A stretch of DNA of 64,000 bases, from assembly GCF_900240945.1 (NCBI RefSeq), contig NZ_OESG01000014.1:2090015-2154014 (forward strand), given 5' to 3'. Shown piece by piece: positions 17,412 to 26,364 of this stretch. The notes under the pieces are model-generated. The model was not told where the DNA came from and made no database searches. It saw only the letters and a list, made by a program, of their open reading frames with translations. Origin of the DNA: Mycobacterium sp. 3519A. GTDB lineage: Bacteria > Actinomycetota > Actinomycetes > Mycobacteriales > Mycobacteriaceae. The first letter of the stretch is position 1, and every line of letters starts with the position of its first letter. The position numbers and the translations under genes are program-made.

Positions 17412-18287
17412 CTAAATGGCTTCGACCTGCGCACCTGTCAATCGCTCCGCACACTGGTCGCAGACGAGCACCCCGGTGAACCGGCCGCCGCAGCCGGTGT
17501 GCGTCACCACCACCGCCGGACCCTCTTGCGACGGGAACCACCGTTGCGCCCACTGCAGCGCCAGCACCAGCACAGCAAACAACGCGCGGCCCTTTTCGGT
17601 GAGCCGGTAGCGGCCCTGTGCGCCGACCAGCACGCCGTTCGCCGTGAAGATCGACAGCCGGTCGGCGATCGATCCCGGCGGGGCGCCGAGTTGGCTCTGG
17701 AAGTCCGTGAACCGGCTCATCCCGACGAACGCCGCGACCAGAAGCGCGAACCCCCAGCGGTTGCCCAGCACGCTCATCGTCTGTGGAAACAAGCCTGCGG
17801 CGTCGCGCTGATCGGACCGGCGCCGTGTCGACGCGACGGGGATCGACCGCGGCCATGAACCGCTCGGACCCCATTGCGCGACAACGTCTTTGTCGCTGAC
17901 GCCCTGACCGCATGCGCGGCAGACGATCAGCGGGCTGAAGTCTGCTCCGCAGGCCAGGTGCCGCATGCTGGGCAGCGTGTCGGCGTGATCGGGTACCCAG
18001 CGGCGCTCCCACTCCCAGATCGACACCAGCACCGGCCACAGCGAACGGCTACGCGGCGTGACCAGGTACTCGGCGCGGGTGGGATTGGTTTGGTACTCGC
18101 GGCGGTCCAGCAGGCCGTCGCGGGTGAGCGCCTGCAGTCGGCGCGTCAGCACCGAATTAGAGATCGGGAGCCGCGCCTTGAATTCCGCGAACCGTGTCGC
18201 ACCGAGCAACGCCTGCTGAACCACCAGCAGCGTCCACTCGTCGCCGAGCAGCCCGAGCATGCGGGCGACCGCATTGGGCTCCGTCAC
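17412..18287 (-). CDS. Tandem HxlR-type winged-helix regulator with Cys-pair modules
   Basis: A 291-residue protein containing two HxlR winged-helix domains. The first has LLGDEWTLLVVQQALLGATR with NSVLTRRLQALTRDGLLDRR; the second has VLGNRWGFALLVAAFVGMSR with SIADRLSIFTANGVLVGAQ. Each is followed by a cysteine module: CGADFSPLIVCRACGQ after the first and TGCGGRFTGVLVCDQC at the end, which could bind zinc or sense redox. The GTG at 18287 shares one base with the preceding TAG stop, so upstream residues in the longer frame are excluded. It is the last gene of the thiolase/carotenoid oxygenase operon and may control it. Confidence 0.85.
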   Translation of the reverse strand: MTEPNAVARMLGLLGDEWTLLVVQQALLGATRFAEFKARLPISNSVLTRRLQALTRDGLLDRREYQTNPTRAEYLVTPRSRSLWPVLVSIWEWERRWVPDHADTLPSMRHLACGADFSPLIVCRACGQGVSDKDVVAQWGPSGSWPRSIPVASTRRRSDQRDAAGLFPQTMSVLGNRWGFALLVAAFVGMSRFTDFQSQLGAPPGSIADRLSIFTANGVLVGAQGRYRLTEKGRALFAVLVLALQWAQRWFPSQEGPAVVVTHTGCGGRFTGVLVCDQCAERLTGAQVEAI

Positions 18288-19822
18288 TACAGCCCGATCG
18301 CGGCCGCCGCCGTGTCGGTGTCCCGCCATCGCCGCAACTCCGAACCGGCCACCCACGTGGAGTGCGTGCCACTCGAAATGCGCTCCGGCAGCGCCAGTTT
18401 GCACACCGGGCCGTCGCTGACCCTGGCGGCGTCGAACACCAGGCAGTACGAGGCGTCGGCGGTCATGTCGGTGGTCAGCGTGACCAGGTAGCCGTCGTCC
18501 TCACCTGTGCTGCCGAGTCGAGGCGCCATCGCGGTTTCGCTGCCGTAGACGCCGTCGTCGAACGCGAACCGCTCTTCGGCGCCGGTGTGCAGATCGTGTT
18601 TGACCAGGCCGTCGAACAGGAACCAGGACGGCTTGCCGGTCGCCGCATACGCGTAGCGATACGGCGTTCCGGCGTAACCGGAGTTGATCATGCCGAACTC
18701 GGTGATGCTGTCCGAGAGTTGCTCTTCGGACACCTGCCCTGTGACGAGGTTGAAGCGCCACCGGTGCAGCCGCGCCTGCAGCCGGTCCAGCGCGAGGAAG
18801 CGAAACGCCCGCTCCCTGGGGGCACCTCCCGCTTGCGGGGAATTGTTGCCCATGCCGTTGTCGGTCGGTTCCGGGTCGCCCTGGAAGAAGCCGTCCAGCA
18901 CGACCCAGTCGCCGTCCTCGTAGGCGTTGGTGAAGTGCAGCACGAACGTCGGCTCCGCCTCGAACCACCGGATAGTGTCGCCGCGACGGGGAACGATCGC
19001 GAACCGCGACGGCATGTCGCGGTGGAACCGCGCCACGTGCGCGTTGCGCTCCAGCAGGGCGGGATCCCAGAACAACGGAAAGTCGTTAAGTATCACGTAG
19101 TTCTCGGTGAACGCCATGTCGTGGGGGAGTCGTGGGCCTGGCAGTGGCACGTCGACGTAGTGCACGAGGTCGTTGTTCTCGTCGACAACGCCGTAGTGCA
19201 TGTACGGCGCCTGCTTGCTGTAGTTGAAGAACAGCAGTTCGCCGGTGGCGTCGTCGACCTTGGGATGCGCCGACACGCCCCAATCGAACGGGAACGCGCC
19301 GTTCCACTGCTCCTTGCCGAGCGTGTCGCCGGTGTACGGGTCGAGGCGGTACAGATCGCCGCATTGATAGAAGCTCGTCAATGCGACGCCGCGGTGCACG
19401 GTGACGTCGGTGCTCGACGCGTCCTTCATCAACCCGCGCGCGCCCCAGCCTTGATCGCGCTTCGACAGGGACACCGGCTCGGCCAGGCCGGGCCACAGCG
19501 GGCCGCCCGCCTCGTTCTCCGCGATGAAGCCGTCGGTGCGGACAAACCGGTTGCGGTAGAACGCCTTTCCGTCGCGGAACCCGACGACGTGCAGCATGCC
19601 GTCGCCGTCGAATGGGTGATATGCCTTCAGAGCGGGATGCAGCGGGTTCTCGGTGTTGCGCAGGTAGACCCCGTCGAGGTCCGCCGGGAGTTCGCCCTGG
19701 ACCACCCTCAGATCGTCGGCGTCCCATTCGGTGGTCTGCGGGCGCCAGGGGCCGGTGCGGTAGGGGTGGTCGTCGTCCTCCGGCAACGTCGACAGGAACT
19801 TGCCGACGATCTCCGTGTTCAT
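18287..19822 (-). CDS. Carotenoid cleavage oxygenase family protein
   Basis: A 511-residue iron(II) dioxygenase of the RPE65/carotenoid oxygenase family, a seven-bladed propeller. Four candidate iron-ligand histidines are visible in conserved settings: SAHPKVDDATGE, RLPHDMAFTENYV, LHFTNAYEDGDW and GTHSTWVAG. The N-terminus GPWRPQTTEWDADDLRVVQG and VYLRNTENP is typical. It cleaves carbon-carbon double bonds in carotenoids, apocarotenoids or lignin-type stilbenes. The ATG at 19822 overlaps the thiolase stop (ATGA), which fixes the start; the longer frame upstream belongs to the thiolase gene. Confidence 0.92.
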   Translation of the reverse strand: MNTEIVGKFLSTLPEDDDHPYRTGPWRPQTTEWDADDLRVVQGELPADLDGVYLRNTENPLHPALKAYHPFDGDGMLHVVGFRDGKAFYRNRFVRTDGFIAENEAGGPLWPGLAEPVSLSKRDQGWGARGLMKDASSTDVTVHRGVALTSFYQCGDLYRLDPYTGDTLGKEQWNGAFPFDWGVSAHPKVDDATGELLFFNYSKQAPYMHYGVVDENNDLVHYVDVPLPGPRLPHDMAFTENYVILNDFPLFWDPALLERNAHVARFHRDMPSRFAIVPRRGDTIRWFEAEPTFVLHFTNAYEDGDWVVLDGFFQGDPEPTDNGMGNNSPQAGGAPRERAFRFLALDRLQARLHRWRFNLVTGQVSEEQLSDSITEFGMINSGYAGTPYRYAYAATGKPSWFLFDGLVKHDLHTGAEERFAFDDGVYGSETAMAPRLGSTGEDDGYLVTLTTDMTADASYCLVFDAARVSDGPVCKLALPERISSGTHSTWVAGSELRRWRDTDTAAAAIGL

Positions 19823-21036
19823 CGCGGGCCTCCGGTCACGACGAAGCTGACGGTGGTTGCGGTGCTGCCGCCGAAGTTCAGAGTGCCGAACGTCTTTGCG
19901 CCCTCGACTTGGTAGTCGCCGGCGCCGCCGCTGACCTGTTTGGCCGCGTCGACGAGCATGCGTATCCCGGATGCGCCGACCGGATGCCCGCCGCCGATCA
20001 GGCCGCCGCTCGGGTTGATCGGCAGTCGCCCGCCCAGTTCGATCTCGTTGTTCTCGATGGCTTTCCACGATTCACCGGGCCCGGTCAGCCCGATGTGGTC
20101 GATGGCCAGGTACTCGCTGGGCGTGAAGCAGTCGTGCACCTCGAAACCGTCGACGTCGTCGAGCGTGACGTGAGCGCGGCGGAACGCGTCGAGCACCGCC
20201 GCCCGCACGTGGGGAAGGACGTAGGGGTCATCGGCCGCGCGGTCGAGTTTTTGCTGCAGGCCGAGTCCCACGGTGCGGTGCCCCCAACCGTCGATCCGGC
20301 CGATCGGCCGCGCATCGGGATGGTCGCGCAGGTAGTCGTCGGTGACCAGGACGATGCCAGCCCCACCGTCGGTCATCTGACTGCAGTCGAACCGGCGCAG
20401 GCGCCCCTCCACCGGCGGGGTGGCGTCGTCGGCGGCCAACGGGGGCGGCCCCGTCCAATCGCGCGTCTGCGCATTGGGGTTGGTGCGCGCGTTGCCGCAG
20501 TTCAGCGTCGCGATGGCGCGCAGATGCGCGTCGTCGAGGCCGTACCGACGGTCGTATTCGTCGGCGACGCGGTCGAACATGAACGGCCACATGAACTTTG
20601 CGTCGCCACCCTCATGATTGGTCCACGCGGCGGCGCCGAGATGTTGGGCTGCGGTGTCACCGGGCACGGTCTTCTCCAGTTCGACGCCGACCACGAGTGC
20701 GGTGCGGTAGGCGCCGGACCGCAGATCCGCCATCGCGGCCAGGGTCGCGACACTCCCGGACGCGCATGCCGCCTCGTGACGGGACGCCGGCGTGTCCCAC
20801 AAGGCGTCGTTGACGCTGGCGGGCATCGCGCCGAGGTGGCCCTGCCGGGCGAACATCTCGCCGAATGCGTTGGCGACATGGACGACTTCGATATCACCGG
20901 CGTCGATCTTGGCCGAGGCGAGCGTGTGCTCCACGACGTCGGTGGTCAGATCGGCGAAGTCGCGCCCTTCGCGTGTCCAATTGCGGGCGAAGTCGGTTTG
21001 GTGGCCGCCAAGGATCCAGACGTCGGGAGTACCCAT
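19819..21036 (-). CDS. Thiolase family protein (acetyl-CoA acetyltransferase / lipid-transfer type)
   Basis: A 405-residue thiolase-fold protein. The nucleophilic Cys is in HEAACASGSVATLA near residue 91, and the C-terminal GGLIGGGHPVGASGIRMLVD supplies the His of the active site. DGFEVHDCFTPSEYLAIDHI resembles the SCP-x/lipid-transfer thiolase branch, in which the substrate is often a steroid or branched acyl-CoA. It is the first gene of a three-gene reverse operon with ATGA coupling to the carotenoid oxygenase. A role in processing the oxygenase product is inference. Confidence 0.9.
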   Translation of the reverse strand: MGTPDVWILGGHQTDFARNWTREGRDFADLTTDVVEHTLASAKIDAGDIEVVHVANAFGEMFARQGHLGAMPASVNDALWDTPASRHEAACASGSVATLAAMADLRSGAYRTALVVGVELEKTVPGDTAAQHLGAAAWTNHEGGDAKFMWPFMFDRVADEYDRRYGLDDAHLRAIATLNCGNARTNPNAQTRDWTGPPPLAADDATPPVEGRLRRFDCSQMTDGGAGIVLVTDDYLRDHPDARPIGRIDGWGHRTVGLGLQQKLDRAADDPYVLPHVRAAVLDAFRRAHVTLDDVDGFEVHDCFTPSEYLAIDHIGLTGPGESWKAIENNEIELGGRLPINPSGGLIGGGHPVGASGIRMLVDAAKQVSGGAGDYQVEGAKTFGTLNFGGSTATTVSFVVTGGPR

Positions 21037-21236
21037 ACCCGGACCGTACTACAACTAAGAGAGTGACTGCACCACTTCTGGCAGCGAGGCGGCCCCGCCG
21101 GCTCCGGTCTGAACCGACGAGACCTCAGCGAGCACCATGGTCGACCATTGCGCCCGCCTGCACTGGGACATTGCCCACTGGGCGGCATGACAAACGTGAA
21201 TGCGTAGGCCAAGTAGGCAACGGGAACACTGAACGA

Positions 21237-21926
21237 ATGAGTACGCCGCGAAACTACGACCTGGCCCACCGGATGGCTGAGCTCGCGCGTGCGTCCGCGG
21301 CGCCACGAAGCGTCGACGAGGTGCTCAACGGCGTGACGGCCACGGCGTTGGAATTGATGCCAGGGGCGGACGCCGCCGGGATCCTGCTGATCGGAAAGGG
21401 TGGCACGTTCCGATCCGTCGCCGACACCTCTGAGCTGCCCGTTCAGCTGGACGAGTTGCAGATGAGGTTCAACGAGGGACCGTGCAGGGACGCGGCTCTC
21501 GAGGAAGTGATCGTGCGGACGGGGGATTTCCGCAGCGAGGAACGCTGGCCGAAGTACTCCGTCGCGGCGGTGGAACTCGGGGTGTTGAGCGGCTTGTCGC
21601 TCAAGCTCTACACCACCGAGCGCACCGCGGGCGCCCTGAACTTGTTCGCCAAGAGCGCACACGCGTTCACCGCCGATGACGAGACCACGGGCGTCGTCCT
21701 CGCCGCGCACGCGGCGGCGGCGATCATGGCCAGCAGCCACGGCGAGCAGCTGCAGTCGGCGCTGTCCACCAGGGACCGCATCGGCCAGGCCAAGGGCATC
21801 ATCATGGAGCGGTTCAACGTCGACGACTTGCAGGCTTTCGAGATGCTGCGCAGGCTCTCACAGGACAGCAATACCCGGCTGATCGACGTCGCGGAACGCG
21901 TCATCGAAACTCGTGGCGAAAAATAG
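21237..21926 (+). CDS. GAF and ANTAR domain RNA-binding antiterminator
   Basis: A 229-residue regulator with a GAF domain (about 20-165, with VLNGVTATALELMPGADAAG and FNEGPCRDAALEE) and a C-terminal ANTAR domain (about 172-225, with STRDRIGQAKGIIMERFNVD and DLQAFEMLRRLSQDSN). ANTAR proteins bind two-hexanucleotide-loop RNA hairpins to prevent termination. The frame runs upstream, but MSTPRNYDLAHRMAEL at 21237 gives the usual short N-terminus. The 200 bases before it contain no gene or clear regulator site. Ligand unknown. Confidence 0.9.
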   Translation: MSTPRNYDLAHRMAELARASAAPRSVDEVLNGVTATALELMPGADAAGILLIGKGGTFRSVADTSELPVQLDELQMRFNEGPCRDAALEEVIVRTGDFRSEERWPKYSVAAVELGVLSGLSLKLYTTERTAGALNLFAKSAHAFTADDETTGVVLAAHAAAAIMASSHGEQLQSALSTRDRIGQAKGIIMERFNVDDLQAFEMLRRLSQDSNTRLIDVAERVIETRGEK

Positions 21927-21996
21927 GGCTGAGCGGGTTGACGGCGGTGTAAAAGGGTAACTAGCTCGTGTCGGGGACGGATGCGAGGGGGGCCTT

Positions 21997-22464
21997 GTGC
22001 ACGTCTGGATATCTGCGTTCGCGGCAGGCGCTGCCACCGCCGCCGCAGTGGCCTGCGGGGTGGCGCAGGAGTCCGCGCCGACTGTCGCGACCAAAGCATC
22101 GAAACCCAGCTCCGTCGCGGTTGCCGCACCCATTGCCGCGCCCGCCGCGCCCGCCGCGCCCGCCGCGCCCGCGGCGCTGCCCAACGCCGACGGCGACCCC
22201 CAGTGCCCGATCGCCGATGCCTGGGGCAAGAACCCGTTCGGCACAGGCATCCTCGTGACGCATTGGAGCGACGACACCGCGCCCGTGACCGTTCTGGTCC
22301 GGACGAAGGCCGGCAACGACCGATCTCAACGAGCCCTGTTGACCCCGGGCGAGTTGCGGTTGTTCGAGTTTCCCGACATCGACCAGGCAGCCGTCGCCGA
22401 GGTGTTGGTGATGACGAACACCCGCCGCTGCTACGTCTCCGCGGATCCCGCGGCGCTGCGTTAG
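21997..22464 (+). CDS. Secreted or lipid-anchored small protein with Ala-Pro repeat
   Basis: A 155-residue protein starting at GTG 21997 after a GAGGGGGG ribosome site. The N-terminus is a signal sequence (MHVWISAFAAGAATAAAVAC) whose AVAC could act as a weak lipobox. Residues 47-60 are an Ala-Pro linker coded by perfect 9-base repeats. The mature part has LPNADGDPQCPIADAWGKNP, FGTGILVTHWSDDTAPVTVL and two Cys residues that could form a disulfide. No family name is recognised. Its stop overlaps the convergent gene stop by two bases. Confidence 0.7.
   Translation: MHVWISAFAAGAATAAAVACGVAQESAPTVATKASKPSSVAVAAPIAAPAAPAAPAAPAALPNADGDPQCPIADAWGKNPFGTGILVTHWSDDTAPVTVLVRTKAGNDRSQRALLTPGELRLFEFPDIDQAAVAEVLVMTNTRRCYVSADPAALR
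22135..22170 (+). repeat. Four tandem 9-bp repeats (GCCGCGCCC)
   Basis: Four perfect head-to-tail copies of GCCGCGCCC at 22135, 22144, 22153 and 22162, encoding the Ala-Ala-Pro linker of the secreted protein. Perfect coding repeats of this type can change copy number by slippage, so linker length may differ among strains. Confidence 0.9.
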
Positions 22465-22706
22465 CCGCTGGCCTGGGTGCCGATCCGGACGCTGCCGTCA
22501 CCGATGCGGACGCTGCCGTCGCCCACCCGGACGCTCCCGTCGCCGAACGACTTCTGCGGGTTCACCGCCGTGACGCGCGGATTACTCGGCGGGTCGGGTT
22601 GCGGATCGAACGCGTGCGCGGTGCCTGACGCCAGACCAAGGCCTGCCATCGCGACCACGCCGGTCATCAGGGCCTTGGCGGCCGTCTTCTTCACGTTGTG
22701 AGTCAT
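22461..22706 (-). CDS. Small secreted protein with three GDGSVRI repeats
   Basis: An 81-residue protein. The ATG at 22706 yields a signal peptide (KKTAAKALMTGVVAMAGLGL then ASGTAHA, cleavage before FDPQPDPP). The mature 50-residue chain has a Pro-rich start (DPQPDPPSNPRVTAVNPQKS) and three tandem GDGSVR(V/I) units. The longer frame that reaches 23324 overlaps the antigen-85 homologue and is not the gene. No family is recognised. The units repeat every seven residues, but the function is unknown. Confidence 0.75.
   Translation of the reverse strand: MTHNVKKTAAKALMTGVVAMAGLGLASGTAHAFDPQPDPPSNPRVTAVNPQKSFGDGSVRVGDGSVRIGDGSVRIGTQASG
22482..22544 (-). repeat. Three tandem 21-bp coding repeats (GDGSVRI units)
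   Basis: Three adjacent 21-base units at 22482-22502, 22503-22523 and 22524-22544 encode GDGSVRI, GDGSVRI and GDGSVRV. They form most of the C-terminus of the small secreted protein. The units differ at a few third positions, so they are diverged rather than freshly slipped. Confidence 0.9.
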
Positions 22707-22747
22707 AGCTCCCAAGTGAAGAAGGCGGCCACCGCTACCGATCCCAA

Positions 22748-23755
<1,008 letters not shown>

Positions 23756-23810
23756 TCATTCGGCACGCGGCGAGCTGTGCGCGAACTCGAACCAAACTGC
23801 CAGGCACCTC

Positions 23811-24437
23811 TCAGCTGAACAGGGCCTCGATGGTGCGCTCCCATTTCTTGGCGCGCACGCGGTCGCATACCGCGCGGGTGCCGGCCAACAGCGCACCCGC
23901 CGCAGCGGTGACCCCCGCCCAGATGAACAACGCGAACGTCACCGCATCCGGTGCGGCCTGGCTGGTCGGGGTCGGTTCTTCGGTGAGTGCGCCATTGTCG
24001 TCGAGCCAGACTGCGGTCTGGTCACCGAGTTTGGCCACCTCGTGTGCCGCGAGCACGCCGGTGTGTTCGATCCCGGCGTCGAACCACTGGACCGCGACCA
24101 CGGCGGTGCTGGTTCGCGAGATGGTCGCGGCTGCAGCGTTGCCGGTGATCGTCGCGGGGACGAGGTGGCGGGTGAGGTGCTGCTCGGCGTAGATCTCGCG
24201 ATGTGCGTCGTAGACCGCGGTGCCCGCCGCGGCGGCGACCGGGATGACCAGCACCGACGCCATGACGGCCACCACCGTCACCAGCGCTTCGATCCGATCG
24301 GTGGCGCGTATCAGTGGGCTACGGCGAAACAGCGCGAAGATGCGCCAGCGCGGTAAGCACAACGTGAAGGTTTCCAGGGCGTCGTCAGGCGCCTCGGGGA
24401 TACGTATCGGTCGGTCATGCGGTCGCGGGACAGACAT
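23811..24437 (-). CDS. Rv1733c-like transmembrane protein
   Basis: A 208-residue protein with two membrane segments, about 50-74 (IEALVTVVAVMASVLVIPVAAAAGTA without long breaks) and 168-190 (ALFIWAGVTAAAGALLAGTR), flanking an extracytoplasmic domain. LCLPRWRIFALFRRSPLIRA, then TDRIEALV, YDAHREIYAEQHLTRH and GDQTAVWLDDNGALTEEP match my recollection of M. tuberculosis Rv1733c in order and spacing. Rv1733c belongs to the DosR dormancy regulon; no DosR box is visible upstream here. Biochemical role unknown. Confidence 0.82.
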   Translation of the reverse strand: MSVPRPHDRPIRIPEAPDDALETFTLCLPRWRIFALFRRSPLIRATDRIEALVTVVAVMASVLVIPVAAAAGTAVYDAHREIYAEQHLTRHLVPATITGNAAAATISRTSTAVVAVQWFDAGIEHTGVLAAHEVAKLGDQTAVWLDDNGALTEEPTPTSQAAPDAVTFALFIWAGVTAAAGALLAGTRAVCDRVRAKKWERTIEALFS

Positions 24438-24464
24438 CGGTATCTCTACTTACACGTCGCTTTT

Positions 24465-24484
24465 CGGTCTGGGGCGCCAGACCG
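24465..24484. other. Inverted repeat CGGTCTGG/CCAGACCG
   Basis: Two perfect eight-base arms separated by GGCG, between the dehydrogenase gene (ending 24570 on the minus strand) and the Rv1733c-like start. It has no T-tract on the 3' side for minus-strand transcription, so it is not a convincing terminator. A protein binding site or chance GC-rich hairpin is possible. Confidence 0.4.
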
Positions 24485-24569
24485 CTGGGCGTCAACTCCA
24501 TAGTGCCGCAATTGCGCGGTCAAAGCATGCACATGCCATACAACGATGCTGCCCCGATTTGTCGTCCGC

Positions 24570-25511
24570 TCAGCGTGGCACGTAGCCGACGGCGGTGTCG
24601 ACGACGTTGTGCAGCGGTTCGCCGCGCAGCCAACGCCGCAGGTTGTCAGTGAACACCTCCATCAGGTCGATCTCGAAACCGACATAATCACCCGACATAT
24701 GAGGCGACACAAACACATTCGGCATCGACCACAGCGGCGAGTCGGCAGGCAACGGCTCGACCTCGAACACGTCGAGAGCCGCGCCGGCCAGTGCGCCCGC
24801 CCGCAGCGCGTCCACGAGGTCGGACTCCACGACGGTCGGTCCGCGGCCCACGTTGACGAGGAATCCGCGCGGTCCGAGCGCGTCGAGCACCTCGGCCCCG
24901 ACAAGCGCCGTGGTGGCTGGGGTGAGTGGCACCGCCAGCACCAGCACGTCGACGTCGGCGGCCACCGCGACGAGGTCGGCGTTGCGGCCGACCAACGTGA
25001 CATGGACGTCGAGGCGGGCCAGGCGGTCGGCGATGGCCCGGCCGATCGAACCGGTGCCCACCACGGCTGCTCGGGTACCCGCCAGCCGCCCCGTCGTGCG
25101 GTATCGCCACGTGTGCTCTCGTTGCAACGCCCAGGACTCAGCCATCCCCTTGACGTGTGCGAGCACGGCGGCGAGCACCCATTCGGAGATCGACGTGTCG
25201 AACACGCCGCGCGAGTTGGTGAGCGTGATCGAACCCAGCTCGGGGCAGATCAGCCGGTTGACCCCGACCGATGCGGCGTGCACCCAGCGCACGTCGTCGG
25301 TGCGGCGCAGCAGCGGGGCGAGGTCGGCGAACCGGTGGTCCCAGATGTACAGCACGGACGCCCCCGCGAGATCGTCATCCGTTGGAGCGGAGTCGATTTG
25401 GATCACCTCGACGTCGTCGGGAATGAGGTGCAGCGGAGGTGGCGGCACGTCGGGGTCCGGCTCGACCAGGACGAGGACGCGGGGGCGTTCGGGCACAGCT
25501 GCTCCACTCAA
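24570..25511 (-). CDS. D-isomer 2-hydroxyacid dehydrogenase family protein
   Basis: A 313-residue NAD(P)-dependent dehydrogenase. The Rossmann motif is VVGTGSIGRAIADRLARL near 150-170, the substrate Arg is in LVNVGRGPTVVESDLVDAL, and the catalytic His is in FVSPHMSGD. It interconverts 2-keto acids and D-2-hydroxy acids. The exact substrate is open; glyoxylate and hydroxypyruvate are common for this length. It is divergent from the class II aldolase at 25576, so the two could share control and act on related hydroxy-acids. Confidence 0.9.
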   Translation of the reverse strand: MSGAAVPERPRVLVLVEPDPDVPPPPLHLIPDDVEVIQIDSAPTDDDLAGASVLYIWDHRFADLAPLLRRTDDVRWVHAASVGVNRLICPELGSITLTNSRGVFDTSISEWVLAAVLAHVKGMAESWALQREHTWRYRTTGRLAGTRAAVVGTGSIGRAIADRLARLDVHVTLVGRNADLVAVAADVDVLVLAVPLTPATTALVGAEVLDALGPRGFLVNVGRGPTVVESDLVDALRAGALAGAALDVFEVEPLPADSPLWSMPNVFVSPHMSGDYVGFEIDLMEVFTDNLRRWLRGEPLHNVVDTAVGYVPR

Positions 25512-25575
25512 CTCCGACGGTCACAGGTGAATTCGATATTGTATCGAAAAGCAATATGTCGCTGACTACACAAGA

Positions 25576-26355
25576 ATGGTCGCCATGGGTGAACCGGCAA
25601 CTGACCGCCAATTCCTCGATCCCGCGGCTTACGAGCCCGAGATCACCGATCCCGCCGAACTGCGCGCCCACCGCAAGCGCAGGCTCGCGCTGGCGTATCG
25701 GGTGTTCGGCGCGATGGGCTGGGGTTCGCTCGGGGACGGCCACATCTCGGCGCGTGACCCCGAGCGGACCGACTGCTTCTGGCTCGGCCGTTACGGTGCA
25801 CCCTTCCGGCACATGACCACCGACGACCTCGTGCTCGTCCGCCCCGACGGCACCATCGAGGGCGGCGGCTACATCAACATGGCGGCCTACTACATTCACC
25901 ATCCGATCCACGAGGCCAGGCCGGACATCATCTCGGCCGCGCATTGCCACACACCGTACGGCACGCCGTTCTCAGCGAAAGTCACCAAACTCCAACCGAT
26001 TTCACAGGAAGCGTGTGCGTTCTTCGAGGATCACGAGATCTTCGACGACGAAGAAGTCAACATCTCCTCGACCGACGGCGGCAAGCGGATTGCCGCGGCG
26101 ATCGGCGGTGCCCGTGCCGCGATCCTGCGCAACCATGGGTTGCTGACGGTGGGTGCCACCATCGACGCCGCGGTCGGCTTCTTCCTGCTGATGGAGCGGT
26201 GCGCCGAGGTGCAGGTGAAGGCTTCTGACGGTTGCCCGATCGGGCCTGACTGGGCCAGGCGGGTGCACGACGACTTCGACGAGGTCGCCGCGTGGCAGGC
26301 ATTCCAGTGGGCGCAGCGTAGTTACCTGCCTGACGCCAGCGTGGCAGGGCGGTAG
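25576..26355 (+). CDS. Class II aldolase/adducin domain protein
   Basis: A 259-residue class II aldolase-fold protein. The zinc site is in SAAHCHTPYGTPFSAK (HxH) and the late His in AILRNHGLLTVGATI. WGSLGDGHISARDPERTDCF and TTDDLVLVRPDGTIEGGGYI are typical of the fuculose/ribulose-phosphate aldolase superfamily, many of whose bacterial members are uncharacterised hydroxy-acid processing enzymes. Start ATG 25576; an in-frame ATG nine bases later is possible. Ten bases before the convergent ureohydrolase stop. Confidence 0.88.
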   Translation: MVAMGEPATDRQFLDPAAYEPEITDPAELRAHRKRRLALAYRVFGAMGWGSLGDGHISARDPERTDCFWLGRYGAPFRHMTTDDLVLVRPDGTIEGGGYINMAAYYIHHPIHEARPDIISAAHCHTPYGTPFSAKVTKLQPISQEACAFFEDHEIFDDEEVNISSTDGGKRIAAAIGGARAAILRNHGLLTVGATIDAAVGFFLLMERCAEVQVKASDGCPIGPDWARRVHDDFDEVAAWQAFQWAQRSYLPDASVAGR

Positions 26356-26364
26356 CCGCCAGTT

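Noticed and set aside
24465..24484. Rho-independent terminator
   Set aside because: The hairpin is followed by AAAA, not T residues, on the minus strand where a terminator would be needed.
24438..24569. DosR box upstream of the Rv1733c-like gene
   Set aside because: No GGGAC-N4-GTCCC-like sequence is present. The CGGTCTGG palindrome does not fit the motif.
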